DNA of 64,000 bases from Cellulosimicrobium cellulans (GCF_007679345.1 NZ_VEGH01000003.1:124001-188000), one strand, 5' to 3'; positions 50,376 to 57,924 are shown, numbered from the stretch's first letter. Numbers and translations: made by a program. Notes: a model not told the origin generated them from the letters alone.

Positions 50376-51140
50376 ATGACATCGAAGCTCAGCGGGACCG
50401 TCGCCCTGGTCACGGGCGCCAGCAGCGGGATCGGTGAGGCCACCGCACGCCGCCTCGCCGACGACGGCGCCGCCGTCGCCCTGGTCGCACGCCGGCGCGA
50501 TCGTCTCGAGACCCTCGCCTCGTCGATCACGCAGGCCGGCGGCACGGCGCTGGTCGTCGAGGCGGACATCAGCGACCGCGCCCAGGCCGAACGCGCGGTC
50601 CAGCAGACGGTCGAGCAGCTCGGCCGACTCGACGTGCTGGTGAACAACGCCGGCCTCATGCTCCTGGGGCCGGTCGTCGGCGCCGACCCCGACCAGTGGG
50701 ACCGCATGATCGCCATCAACACCCAGGGGCTGCTGTACACCACCCACGCCGCACTCCCGCACCTGCTGACCGCCGCGGCCGACAGCGACCGCCGGGTCGC
50801 GGACATCGTCAACATCAGCTCCATCGCGGGGCGGGTCGCCACGAACGGGTACGGCGTCTACAACCTGACGAAGTTCGGCGTGAACGGCTTCACCGAAGCA
50901 CTGCGCCAGGAGGTCACCAAGCGTCACGTGCGCGTAGGAGTCCTGGAGCCCGGGGGAGTGAGCACCGAGCTGATGTCCCACAACACCGGGAAGGTGCGCG
51001 AGGAGATCGACCACTTCCACGCCACCACCGAGACGCTCGACCCGGAGGACATCGCCGACGGCATCGCCTACATGGTGACCCGACCCCGCCACGTCTCGAT
51101 CAGCGAGCTATGGGTCATGCCCACCGACCAGCAGAACTGA
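50376..51140 (+). CDS. Short-chain dehydrogenase/reductase (cassette 5)
   Basis: 254 residues. VALVTGASSGIGEATARRLADDGAAVALVARR, VLVNNAGLML, Ser in VNISSIAGRV, and YGVYNLTKFGVNGFTEAL (Tyr, Lys). It ends SISELWVMPTDQQN, like YdfG-type SDRs acting on 3-hydroxy acids or ketones. It follows the first SDR by 39 nt with an AGAGGAG ribosome site. Confidence 0.9.
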   Translation: MTSKLSGTVALVTGASSGIGEATARRLADDGAAVALVARRRDRLETLASSITQAGGTALVVEADISDRAQAERAVQQTVEQLGRLDVLVNNAGLMLLGPVVGADPDQWDRMIAINTQGLLYTTHAALPHLLTAAADSDRRVADIVNISSIAGRVATNGYGVYNLTKFGVNGFTEALRQEVTKRHVRVGVLEPGGVSTELMSHNTGKVREEIDHFHATTETLDPEDIADGIAYMVTRPRHVSISELWVMPTDQQN

Positions 51141-51204
51141 CGCGACCGGGCGCGCTGGAGTCCGCGCCCGGCGTGAAGGGCTGACGCGACTGCGGGCGTG
51201 CGCG

Positions 51205-51245
51205 GTCGTCGTGCCCCACCCCGGTCCGGGGTGGGGCACGACGAC
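51205..51245. terminator. 19-bp perfect hairpin after the SDR operon
   Basis: A 19-nt arm 51205-51223 (starting GTCGTCGTGCC) and its exact complement 51227-51245, with a 3-nt centre. It lies between the SDR operon and a small minus-strand frame, and is the strongest hairpin in the window. Confidence 0.85.
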
Positions 51246-51264
51246 GTCCCACACTGGCCTGGTT

Positions 51265-51399
51265 TCAGGCCATGACGTCCAGCGCACCCGTGTGGGTGGA
51301 GACCGGAACGACCGGCGCCGGGCGAGAGACCGGCGCGGACGTCGCCGCCGGCGCCGGGAACATCGCGGTGCTGGTGCTGCTGCCGATGGTGCACGACAT
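51265..51399 (-). CDS. 44-residue peptide gene candidate (cassette 5)
   Basis: An ATG 6 nt after a GAGAGGA ribosome site opens a 44-codon frame. It starts MSCTIGSST and is rich in Ala, Pro, Ser, Thr and Val, with one Cys and one Arg and no membrane helix. It ends just before the 19-bp terminator and has an XRE-type dyad 85-107 nt upstream (as the ADH gene has at 81-103). It could be a small secreted or leader-like peptide or a chance frame; no family recognised. Confidence 0.4.
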   Translation of the reverse strand: MSCTIGSSTSTAMFPAPAATSAPVSRPAPVVPVSTHTGALDVMA

Positions 51400-51483
51400 G
51401 GAGAAGTCCTCTCGTTGCGAGTGCCGGCCTGTCCGTCACTCGCCACCCCAGTCGGCGGTTTCGCGGTTCCCTCAAGAGCAAGT

Positions 51484-51506
51484 GAGGGGTACCAGCAGGG
51501 ACCCTC
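51484..51506. promoter_or_regulatory. XRE operator near the right end of cassette 5
   Basis: GAGGGG, 11 nt, ACCCTC. It shares GAGGGGTACCAGCAG with the reverse complement of the site at 49354-49376, so the same XRE protein should bind both. Confidence 0.6.
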
Positions 51507-51575
51507 AGACGAGCTGACGAGCGCACAAGCCGCTACGCCCACGGCCGCACAAGCGCTGGCACTCGCGTATCTGCT

Positions 51576-51598
51576 GGTCAGAGCGATGCGCAGACTAC
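51576..51598 (+). repeat. Cassette repeat copy 6 (left half only)
   Basis: GGTCAGAGCGATGCGCAGAC followed by TAC matches the left half of copies 4 and 5 with at most a few changes. The right half is replaced by the dif-like site, so this marks the right edge of the array. Confidence 0.78.
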
Positions 51599-51599
51599 G

Positions 51600-51627
51600 G
51601 TATGACATAACGTGCATTATCGGCGAG
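51600..51627 (-). other. dif-like XerC/XerD recombination site
   Basis: Read on the minus strand it is an 11-6-11 site: CTCGCCGATAA, TGCACG, TTATGTCATAC. The inner ATAA and TTATGT match bacterial dif sites, and GCCGATAAT with TTATGTCA matches the actinobacterial consensus except one central base. XerC and XerD resolve chromosome dimers here, and mobile elements use such sites for integration. It begins 1 nt after the last repeat half. It may be the chromosomal dif or a copy carried by an element. Confidence 0.75.
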
Positions 51628-51699
51628 CTATGACAGGCCTTGCCGCCTCGATCGACCTCGCTGTCTGTGCCGCTCCGTCCGCCGTCGACGAGCCGTTCG

Positions 51700-52107
51700 T
51701 CAGCGCGGTTCGAGCACCACCACCGGGATCTCGCGCGACGTCTTCGCCTCGTAGCCGGCGAAGCCGGCGTGCTCGGCCTTCTGCTTCTCCCAGATCGTCG
51801 TCCGCTCGTCACCGGTGGCGACGCGCGCGAGGAAGTCACGGGTCCCGGCCCCGATCTCCGCCGAGACACGCGGCTCCGCGACCAGGTTGTGGAACCACGC
51901 CGGGTTGACGTCGAGCCCGGCGTACGACGCGAACACCGCGACCCGGCCGTCGCCCAGGTCCTGGTACATGACCGGGTTGACCCGCTCCTGGCCGGACCTC
52001 GTCCCGGTGGTGTGCAGCAGCAGCAATGGCGCGCCCTCGAACCGTCCGCCGACCTTGCCCTCGTTCGCGCGGAACTCGGCGATGATGCTGGTGTTCCAGT
52101 CGTTCAC
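51700..52107 (-). CDS. F420H2-dependent nitroreductase (Ddn)-family protein
   Basis: 135 residues. LLLLHTTGTRSGQERVNPVMYQDLGDGRVAVFASYAGLDVNPAWFHNLVAEPRVSAEIG is the Ddn/PF04075 core that binds the deazaflavin F420, and GFAGYEAKTSREIPVVVLEPR closes the barrel. Members reduce quinones or nitro compounds. It lies alone between the dif-like site and a half-dif-like motif at 52147. Confidence 0.88.
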   Translation of the reverse strand: MNDWNTSIIAEFRANEGKVGGRFEGAPLLLLHTTGTRSGQERVNPVMYQDLGDGRVAVFASYAGLDVNPAWFHNLVAEPRVSAEIGAGTRDFLARVATGDERTTIWEKQKAEHAGFAGYEAKTSREIPVVVLEPR

Positions 52108-52146
52108 GGTGACCTCTCCCTGGCTTCGCTACCGGCCTGCGCCGAC

Positions 52147-52163
52147 TTCTGACATAACCTGTG
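52147..52163 (-). other. Half-site resembling the XerD arm of the dif-like site
   Basis: The + strand reads TTCTGACATAACCTGTGC, sharing TGACATAAC and, after 2 nt, GTGC with the site at 51600-51627; the other arm is not recognisable. It could be a relic of XerCD recombination on the other side of the Ddn gene, or chance. Confidence 0.35.
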
Positions 52164-52187
52164 CGCACCCGGAGCCGCGTCCCGGGC

Positions 52188-52631
52188 TCACAGCGCCGCC
52201 GCGAGCACCCGCGCCCGCTGCGCGAGCGCCTCGTGGTCGGTCGGGCGACCGGGCTCGAACGGCAGCCGCATCCGGTCCCTGCTCCGGTCGCCGTACCGCG
52301 GGATGACGTGCAGGTGGAAGTGGAACACCGTCTGCCAGGCGGCGGCGCCGCTGCAGTTCAGCAGGTTGATCCCCTCGGCCCCGAACGCGGCGCGCACTCC
52401 CCCGGCGATCCGCTGGGCCGCGAGCGTGGTGGCGACCAGGTCCTCGGCGGGGATGCTGAACAGGTCGGCGCTGTGCCGCCTGGGCACGACCAGGAGGTGC
52501 CCGTCGGCCCCGGGGTCGACGTCCATGAACGCGACGACCGCCTCGTCCTGGAGCACCGTGGCGCTCGGGACGGTGCCGGCGACGATGCCGCAGAACAGGC
52601 ACTCCCCGGACGGGGCTGCGTCGTCGCTCAC
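52188..52631 (-). CDS. HIT-family nucleotide hydrolase
   Basis: 147 residues. ECLFCGIVAGTVPSATVLQDEAVVAFMDVDPGADGHLLVVPRRH and the HIT triad WQTVFHFHLHVIPRYGDRS (His-phi-His-phi-His). It would cleave AMP or adenylyl-amide bonds from small nucleotides. The GTG is 7 nt after TAGCAT on the minus strand (leaderless). Divergent from the MerR gene. Confidence 0.9.
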   Translation of the reverse strand: MSDDAAPSGECLFCGIVAGTVPSATVLQDEAVVAFMDVDPGADGHLLVVPRRHSADLFSIPAEDLVATTLAAQRIAGGVRAAFGAEGINLLNCSGAAAWQTVFHFHLHVIPRYGDRSRDRMRLPFEPGRPTDHEALAQRARVLAAAL

Positions 52632-52659
52632 CCTGGTGATGCTAGTGCGCCGCGCCCGG

Positions 52660-52690
52660 TTGAACCTGCCCCTGGGGCAGGCTCTAGCGT
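52660..52690 (+). promoter_or_regulatory. MerR-type promoter upstream of the MerR gene
   Basis: -35 TTGAAC, 19-bp spacer, -10 TAGCGT, then 7 nt to the ATG. A perfect dyad CCTGCCCC, 1 nt, GGGGCAGG (52665-52681) lies across the spacer. It is probably autoregulated by the MerR protein it drives. Confidence 0.78.
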
Positions 52691-52697
52691 CGCCGGC

Positions 52698-53510
52698 ATG
52701 ACGAGCAGCTACAGCACCGGCCAGGTCGCCCAGGCCCTCGGGGTGAGCGAGAAGGCGGTGCGCCTCTACGCCGCCCGCGGGCTCGTCCCGGTGACGCAGG
52801 ACCCGCGCACGGGCCGGCGTGCGTTCTCGGCCGAGGCGCTGGACCGCGCACGGTCGGTCGGCCTGCTCCGTGCCGTCGGGCTGCCGCTCGCGGACGTCGC
52901 GCGCGTGCTCGACGCGGCGGACCCGGTCACGGCGTTCGACGACCTGTGGGGCGGTCGGCGCGAGCGCCTGCGCGCGCTGACGGCGGCGGGTGAGCGGGCC
53001 CGGGCCGCGCTGGGCTCCACGCCGCTCGACGGCGTGCGGGTCGCCCATCGCGACGTCCCCGAGCGGCTCACGCTCGACCTCGGGCTCCGTGCCGATCTGC
53101 CGGGTCTGCCCGGCGCCATCGCCGCGGGCACCGCCGCGCTGTTCGACACCCTGCGCGCGGCCGGGGTCGACCTGGCGGGGCACCCGTTCGTCGCGTACCA
53201 CGGGCGCGCGACCGGCTCCGGCACGGCCCGGGTCACCGTCCGCGCGCCCGTCGCGGGGCTGGTCCGCCCGACGGGCGCGACCCGGCTCTCGGTCGACCCG
53301 GCCCACCGGGAGGAGTTCGTGCCGGTCGACGACGCCCACGCCCGCGACCAGGCGTTCCTCGTCCGGCTGCACGACCACCTGTCGTCGGGCGCGTCCCGCG
53401 GCGGGAGGCCGGCAGCGGGCGACAACCGCGAGATCTACCTGCCGACCTTCGGGACGGGCGCAGCGGGCCCGGTGATGGAGGTCGCGGTCCCGGTGGGTGC
53501 GCCGGACTGA
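52698..53510 (+). CDS. MerR-family regulator with GyrI-like effector domain
   Basis: 270 residues. The HTH is YSTGQVAQALGVSEKAVRLYAARGLVPVTQDPRTGRRAFSAEALDRARSVGLLRAVGLPLADV. The second half is a GyrI-like ligand barrel (VAYHGRATGSGTARVTVRAPVAG, ending GPVMEVAVPVGAPD). The leaderless ATG follows its own MerR-type promoter. The 286 nt after it (53511-53796) show no convincing gene. Confidence 0.87.
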   Translation: MTSSYSTGQVAQALGVSEKAVRLYAARGLVPVTQDPRTGRRAFSAEALDRARSVGLLRAVGLPLADVARVLDAADPVTAFDDLWGGRRERLRALTAAGERARAALGSTPLDGVRVAHRDVPERLTLDLGLRADLPGLPGAIAAGTAALFDTLRAAGVDLAGHPFVAYHGRATGSGTARVTVRAPVAGLVRPTGATRLSVDPAHREEFVPVDDAHARDQAFLVRLHDHLSSGASRGGRPAAGDNREIYLPTFGTGAAGPVMEVAVPVGAPD

Positions 53511-53796
53511 CCGGGACGGCGGAAATCCGGTCGACACCGGGGCACCCGGTGCGGCAGCATCGCCACGACTGCGCCGCGGGCACCGCCGCGACGCCCAGCA
53601 GCACGAGGAGCTCGCGGATGTCCGCAGGGAGCGAGGTCGGCCGCCACGGCCACCTTGTGTGACGGGGACGACCCCGTCGCGCCGGACCGCCCCACCCGCA
53701 CGGGTGCGGGTCGAGTCCCCCGCGACGGGTGCTCCCCCGTGCCCGCGCGGACCTGACCGCGGCGGGCGTCACCACTCCCTGAGAGCGAGCCTGCTC

Positions 53797-54282
53797 ATGC
53801 GTGCCCTGACCGTGCCCGAGATCCGCGCGTCCTTCGTCAACTGCTCCCGGCGGGAGGCGGCCCAGGCCGTCGTGCCCGACCTCGCGGCCGTCGACTGGGA
53901 CCGGCTGGACTACCTCGGCTGGACCGACCCGAAGAACCCGCGCCGCGCCTACGTCGTGGCCCTCGTCGACGACCGCGTCACCGGCATGGTGCTGCGGGCG
54001 TCCGACGGCTCCACCCGCAGGAACGCGGTGTGCGCGTGGTGCGAGGACGTCATCGCCACGAACGAGGTCGCGCTGTTCGTCGCACGCCTCGGCGGGTCGT
54101 CCGGCCGCAACGGCGACACCATCGGGACGCTGATCTGCGCGGACTTCGCGTGTTCCCGCAACGCCCGCCGGCGCCCCACGATCGCCGAGGCGGGCGACGA
54201 CGCCGCCGCGGTCGTGGCGCGGCGCGTCGCCGGCCTGCAGGAGCGCAGCGCGCGGTTCCTGGCGGCGGTCGCCCGGGGCTGA
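53797..54282 (+). CDS. FBP-type zinc-finger protein (EF-G-binding, FusB-like C-terminal domain)
   Basis: 161 residues. The N-terminal helical part (RASFVNCSRREAAQAVVPDL) is followed by DYLGWTDPKNPRRAYVVA and the treble-clef Cys pairs NAVCAWCEDV and LICADFACSRNARRR. This is the FBP_C domain of elongation-factor-G-binding proteins such as FusB, which free EF-G from fusidic acid-stalled ribosomes. Actinobacterial members are common and usually not linked to fusidic resistance. Confidence 0.82.
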   Translation: MRALTVPEIRASFVNCSRREAAQAVVPDLAAVDWDRLDYLGWTDPKNPRRAYVVALVDDRVTGMVLRASDGSTRRNAVCAWCEDVIATNEVALFVARLGGSSGRNGDTIGTLICADFACSRNARRRPTIAEAGDDAAAVVARRVAGLQERSARFLAAVARG

Positions 54283-54321
54283 CCCTCCCGGCGTGCGCCG
54301 CACGGCGGTACCGTGCGGCGC

Positions 54322-54759
54322 ATGCCGATCGCGCTCGAGAACGTCGGGATCGCCGTCCGTGACCTGGACGCGACGATCGCCTTCTTCACGGATCTCGGCC
54401 TGGAGGTCCTGGGCCGGGAGGAGGTGAGCGGCGGGTGGGCCGACACCGCGGTGGGCCTGGACGGCAACCACGCCCGGATCGCGATGCTGCAGACCCCGGA
54501 CGGCCACGGCCGGCTCGAGCTGTTCGAGTACCTGCACCCCGAGCCGATCGACACCGAGCCGACGCGTCCGAACGAGATCGGCATGCACCGGGTCGCGTTC
54601 TCGGTGGACGACCTCGACGAGGCCCTCGCGATCGCCGCGCGGCACGGCTGCCACCCGCTGCGGGGCGTGGCCACGTACGAGGACGTGTACCGCCTGACCT
54701 ACGTCCGCGGCCCGAGCGGGATCATCGTGATGCTCGCCCAGGAGCTGCGCCGGGGCTGA
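54322..54759 (+). CDS. VOC-family protein (glyoxalase-like)
   Basis: 145 residues: PIALENVGIAVRDLDATIAFFTDLGLEVLGREEV, then GRLELFEYLHPEPI, GMHRVAFSVDDLDEALAIAARHGCHPLRG and YLTYVRGPSG-type end. A full two-module VOC domain with metal-ligand His and Glu candidates in MHRVAFSV and ELFEY. The ATG is 7 nt after TACCGT. Its 3' end overlaps the end of the convergent MFS gene by 38 nt. Confidence 0.85.
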   Translation: MPIALENVGIAVRDLDATIAFFTDLGLEVLGREEVSGGWADTAVGLDGNHARIAMLQTPDGHGRLELFEYLHPEPIDTEPTRPNEIGMHRVAFSVDDLDEALAIAARHGCHPLRGVATYEDVYRLTYVRGPSGIIVMLAQELRRG

Positions 54760-56107
54760 CCGCCGTCGGTGTCGGCCCCTCCGCGCCCGCGCGCCGGGCC
54801 GACCACGCCACCCAGGCTGCGGTGACGGCCGCCAGGGCGGCCGCGCTCCCCCACCCCCAGGCGGGCGAGGCGACCGCCGCGACGAGGACCACCAGCGCCG
54901 TGCCGATCGCGGTGCCGAGCTGGGCGCCGGTGTTGAGCACGCCGCTCGCGCTGCCCGCGAGTGCGGCGGGGACCGTGGTCCCGAGGTGCGTCGCGGCGAC
55001 CGACGCCACCCCCAGACCGAGCCCGAGCACCCCGGCCCCGCAGGCGATCCCCAGCCGGGTGCCGCCGGCCAGGACGAGCACCAGGTCGCCCGCCGCGATC
55101 GCCGCGAGCCCCGTCGCCGCCGCGTACCGCGCGGCCACCCGCCCGAGCAGGGGCCTCGCCAGCGTCGATCCGACGACCACGAGCACGCTGAGCGTCAGCA
55201 GCGTCGTGCCGGCACCGAGCGCCGACTGGCCGAGGTCGTCCTGGAGCACGAGCGTCGCCACGACGCCCGCGCTGCTGGTGGCGGCCGTGTTCACGAAGGA
55301 CAGCACGGTCCCGTGCCGCAGCTCGACCGAGCGGGCCGCTGCAAGCGGGATCAGGGGGTCGCGCGCCCGGCGCACCCGCAGCACGAACCCCGCTCCGGCG
55401 ACCAGGCCGCACGCGGCGAGACCGGCCGCGGTCCCGAGCGCCGTCCCGCGCGCGCCGCCCTGCTCGGCCCGGGCCGCGCCCGCCACGACGGACGTCACCG
55501 CCACCAGGAGCAGTGCGGCGCCGAGCAGGTCGACCCGTGGCCGGTCCCCGCCCCGCGGCAGCTCGGGGACGGTCGACAGCAGCGCGATCAGGAGGGCCGC
55601 CCCGACCGGCGCGTTGACCCAGAACACGGCCCGCCAGCCCCAGGCGTCGACCAGCAGCCCGCCGACGACGAACCCGGCCGCGCCGGCCGCTGCCCCCGCG
55701 GCGCTCCACGCCGCCAGGGCGGTGCGGCGCTCCCGCTCCCCCGGCGTGACGTGCAGCAGCAGCCGCAGCGCCGACGGTACCGACATCGCCGCCGCCGCCC
55801 CCTGCAGCGCCCGGGCCGCCAGCACCTGCGGCACGGAGCCCGCGAGCCCGCCGACGAGGGACACCGCCATGAACGCGACGAGCCCGACCGCGAGCACCCG
55901 GCGGTGCCCGTAGCGGTCGCCGAGCCGGGCGCCGACGACCAGCAGGCCGCCGAAGAACATCGCGTAGGTCGTGGCGAGCGGCCCGGCGGCCGCCTCGTCC
56001 GCGCCCAGGCCCGCGAGGACGACGGGGATCGCCGTGGTCGCGCTGGTGACGCCCAGCACGTCGACGAACTGGGTCAGGCAGAGCACGACGACGGCCGCCC
56101 GGCGCAT
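54722..56107 (-). CDS. MFS transporter
   Basis: 461 residues with about 14 hydrophobic segments. AVVVLCLTQFVDVLGVTSATTAIPVVLAGLG and LLVVGARLGDRYGHRRVLAVGL (motif A), AWGWRAVFWVNAPVGAALL (motif C). A DHA2-like drug exporter, substrate unknown. ATG 56107 is 7 nt after TACGGT (leaderless), so the longer 56131 start is not used. No neighbouring regulator. Confidence 0.86.
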   Translation of the reverse strand: MRRAAVVVLCLTQFVDVLGVTSATTAIPVVLAGLGADEAAAGPLATTYAMFFGGLLVVGARLGDRYGHRRVLAVGLVAFMAVSLVGGLAGSVPQVLAARALQGAAAAMSVPSALRLLLHVTPGERERRTALAAWSAAGAAAGAAGFVVGGLLVDAWGWRAVFWVNAPVGAALLIALLSTVPELPRGGDRPRVDLLGAALLLVAVTSVVAGAARAEQGGARGTALGTAAGLAACGLVAGAGFVLRVRRARDPLIPLAAARSVELRHGTVLSFVNTAATSSAGVVATLVLQDDLGQSALGAGTTLLTLSVLVVVGSTLARPLLGRVAARYAAATGLAAIAAGDLVLVLAGGTRLGIACGAGVLGLGLGVASVAATHLGTTVPAALAGSASGVLNTGAQLGTAIGTALVVLVAAVASPAWGWGSAAALAAVTAAWVAWSARRAGAEGPTPTAVSPGAAPGRASR

Positions 56108-56176
56108 GGCCCTCACCGTACGGGCGGGCACCGACAGCGGCAGCGCGGCGGCGCGGCCCCGGCCCGGCCCGGCCGC

Positions 56177-57064
56177 TCACTGCAGCCCGAAGCCGCCGTC
56201 CGTCGTCAGCACCTGCCCGACCACCCACGACCCGGCCGGGCCGACGAGCCACCCGATGAGCCGCGCCGGGTCGGCGGGCTCGCCCCACCGGCCGAACGGG
56301 GTCGCCGCCCGCAGCGCGTCGAGCTCGGCCAGCGGGCGGTCGGTCGACCCGGGATCGAGGTACCCGGTGTTCACCGGTCCGGGGTTCACGGTGTTCAGGA
56401 CGATCCCCAGGTCCAGCAGCTCCGCCGCCACCGTGGCGGTCACGCCGGCGAGCGCGGCCTTGGACGCCGGGTAGGCGACCTCGCCGCGCATCGGGCCGTG
56501 CTGCTGGCCCGAGGTCATCCAGACGACCTTGGGCGCGCGCCCCGGGTCCGCCGGGCCCGAGCGCGCGCGACGCTCGCCGGGCCGGGCGGGCGCGGCGCCC
56601 CCGGGCGCGTCACCGGGGGCGAACTGGCTCGCGAACCGCTGCGTCAGCTGGATCGTCGACCGCGTGTTGGTCGCCCAGAACGCGTCGAGCGCGTCGGACG
56701 TCATGTCCAGGATCGACCCGTCGCCCCCGCTGCGGGCGTGGTTGCAGACCAGCACGTCGACGGAGCCGGTCAGGGCTCGGGCCGTGTCGAACAGCCGGTC
56801 GACCTCGGTGGGGTCACGCAGGTCCGCGCTCGCGCGGCCGGAGACAGCGGCGCCCCGGAGCGACGCCCGGACCCCTGCGGCGACGGCGTCCAGGTCGTCG
56901 CCGCCCCACGGCTGCTCGGCGTCGTGCGGCGCGAAGTCGTGCGTGCACACGCTCGCGCCGAGCCGGGCGAGCTCGCACGCGACGGCGAACCCGATGCCCT
57001 TGCGGCGCGACACCCCCGTGACGAGCGCGGTGCGGCCGGCCAGCGGGAGCTCCTCGACAGACAT
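56177..57064 (-). CDS. SDR-family oxidoreductase (FabI-like glycine motif)
   Basis: 295 residues. ALVTGVSRRKGIGFAVACELARLGASVCTHDFAPHDAEQPWGG at the start (as in enoyl-ACP-reductase-like SDRs), VLVCNHARSG for NNAG, Ser in VVWMTSGQQHG, and VAYPASKAALAGV with Tyr and Lys. It contains an insert of about 30 Pro/Gly/Arg-rich residues (GDAPGGAAPARPG) before the catalytic Ser. The ATG is 6 nt after TACGGT. Confidence 0.84.
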   Translation of the reverse strand: MSVEELPLAGRTALVTGVSRRKGIGFAVACELARLGASVCTHDFAPHDAEQPWGGDDLDAVAAGVRASLRGAAVSGRASADLRDPTEVDRLFDTARALTGSVDVLVCNHARSGGDGSILDMTSDALDAFWATNTRSTIQLTQRFASQFAPGDAPGGAAPARPGERRARSGPADPGRAPKVVWMTSGQQHGPMRGEVAYPASKAALAGVTATVAAELLDLGIVLNTVNPGPVNTGYLDPGSTDRPLAELDALRAATPFGRWGEPADPARLIGWLVGPAGSWVVGQVLTTDGGFGLQ

Positions 57065-57113
57065 GCCGCGACCGTACCGAGGCAGGTCAAGCGCATTCGT
57101 GCCCCGGCTCCGG

Positions 57114-57818
57114 CTAGTCCAGCGCGACGACCGCGCCGATGAGCGGCCCGACGACCACGAGCTGCATCAACCCGAAGAACGCCCCGCACACGATGGTGAA
57201 CGCGCCCGCCGCAGCGAACCGGCCCGGGGCGCGCAGGTGGGCCACGATCCGGGCGACGAGGCGCCAGGGCCGCAGGACGTCCCAGCTGTTCACCCGGATG
57301 TTCCGGCCGAGGTAGACGCCGAACGCCGCGAGCAGCAGGACGGCGATCGTCAGCCAGCGCACCTCGGCGGACACCAGGCCGTCGACGTCGTCGAACCGCA
57401 GCGCGACGTACGCGAGCTGGACGAAGAAGACGTTGATCAGCATGTTCAGCACGCCCGACATCGCCAGCGACAGCACCAGGAGGATGTCGTACCACTCGGG
57501 GACGCGCTCTCCCGGCTTGCGGTGCGACTGGTTCAGCTCGGTGATCAGGTACCCGGCGTTGGGCAGCAGCAGCAGCCACGCGAGGACCACGACGGCCTCC
57601 GCCGCCACGCCCACGGCGCGCGGCGCGCCGGCGGCGATCAGCACCCCCACCGCGAGCACGCCCGCCCCGAGGACGAGCACGGGCGCGACCGACAGGCCGA
57701 CGTTCAGCAGCATCGGGCGGTACAGCCGGGTGCCGAACACCGGTGCCCGCGCGACCACGAGCAGGACGGCGAGCACGTTCATCCCGACGATGCCCAGCAC
57801 CGTGTCCTGCAGCAGCAC
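57114..57818 (-). CDS. DUF1361 membrane protein
   Basis: 234 residues, about six helices. The conserved DUF1361 segment LLLLPNAGYLITELNQSHRKPGERVPEWYDILLVLSLAMSGVLN is present, followed by LGRNIRVNSWDVLRPW, typical of the family. Function unknown. GTG 57818 is preferred because GGAGGGGG precedes it; the open frame further upstream lacks hydrophobic content. Confidence 0.82.
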   Translation of the reverse strand: MLLQDTVLGIVGMNVLAVLLVVARAPVFGTRLYRPMLLNVGLSVAPVLVLGAGVLAVGVLIAAGAPRAVGVAAEAVVVLAWLLLLPNAGYLITELNQSHRKPGERVPEWYDILLVLSLAMSGVLNMLINVFFVQLAYVALRFDDVDGLVSAEVRWLTIAVLLLAAFGVYLGRNIRVNSWDVLRPWRLVARIVAHLRAPGRFAAAGAFTIVCGAFFGLMQLVVVGPLIGAVVALD

Positions 57819-57924
57819 CAGTCCCCCTCCGCCCGTCCGACCTCGCCCATCGTGCCGGACGACCCGGCAGATCGGCCTGCGGAACGCCCCCGCGGCGCCG
57901 GCCGCCGTCGCTACGGTGTGCCGC

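Noticed and set aside
51272..51517. Plus-strand 81-codon frame opposite the 44-codon peptide frame
   Set aside because: No ribosome site upstream and it runs through the operator; the minus-strand frame has the better signals.
41243..51598. Classical integron attC sites
   Set aside because: Length, hairpin and cassette layout fit, but the copies lack the GTTRRRY and RYYYAAC core boxes, and no IntI is in the window.
41243..51598. CRISPR array
   Set aside because: Repeats are 0.9-3 kb apart with genes between them; no regular 30-40 nt spacers and no cas genes.
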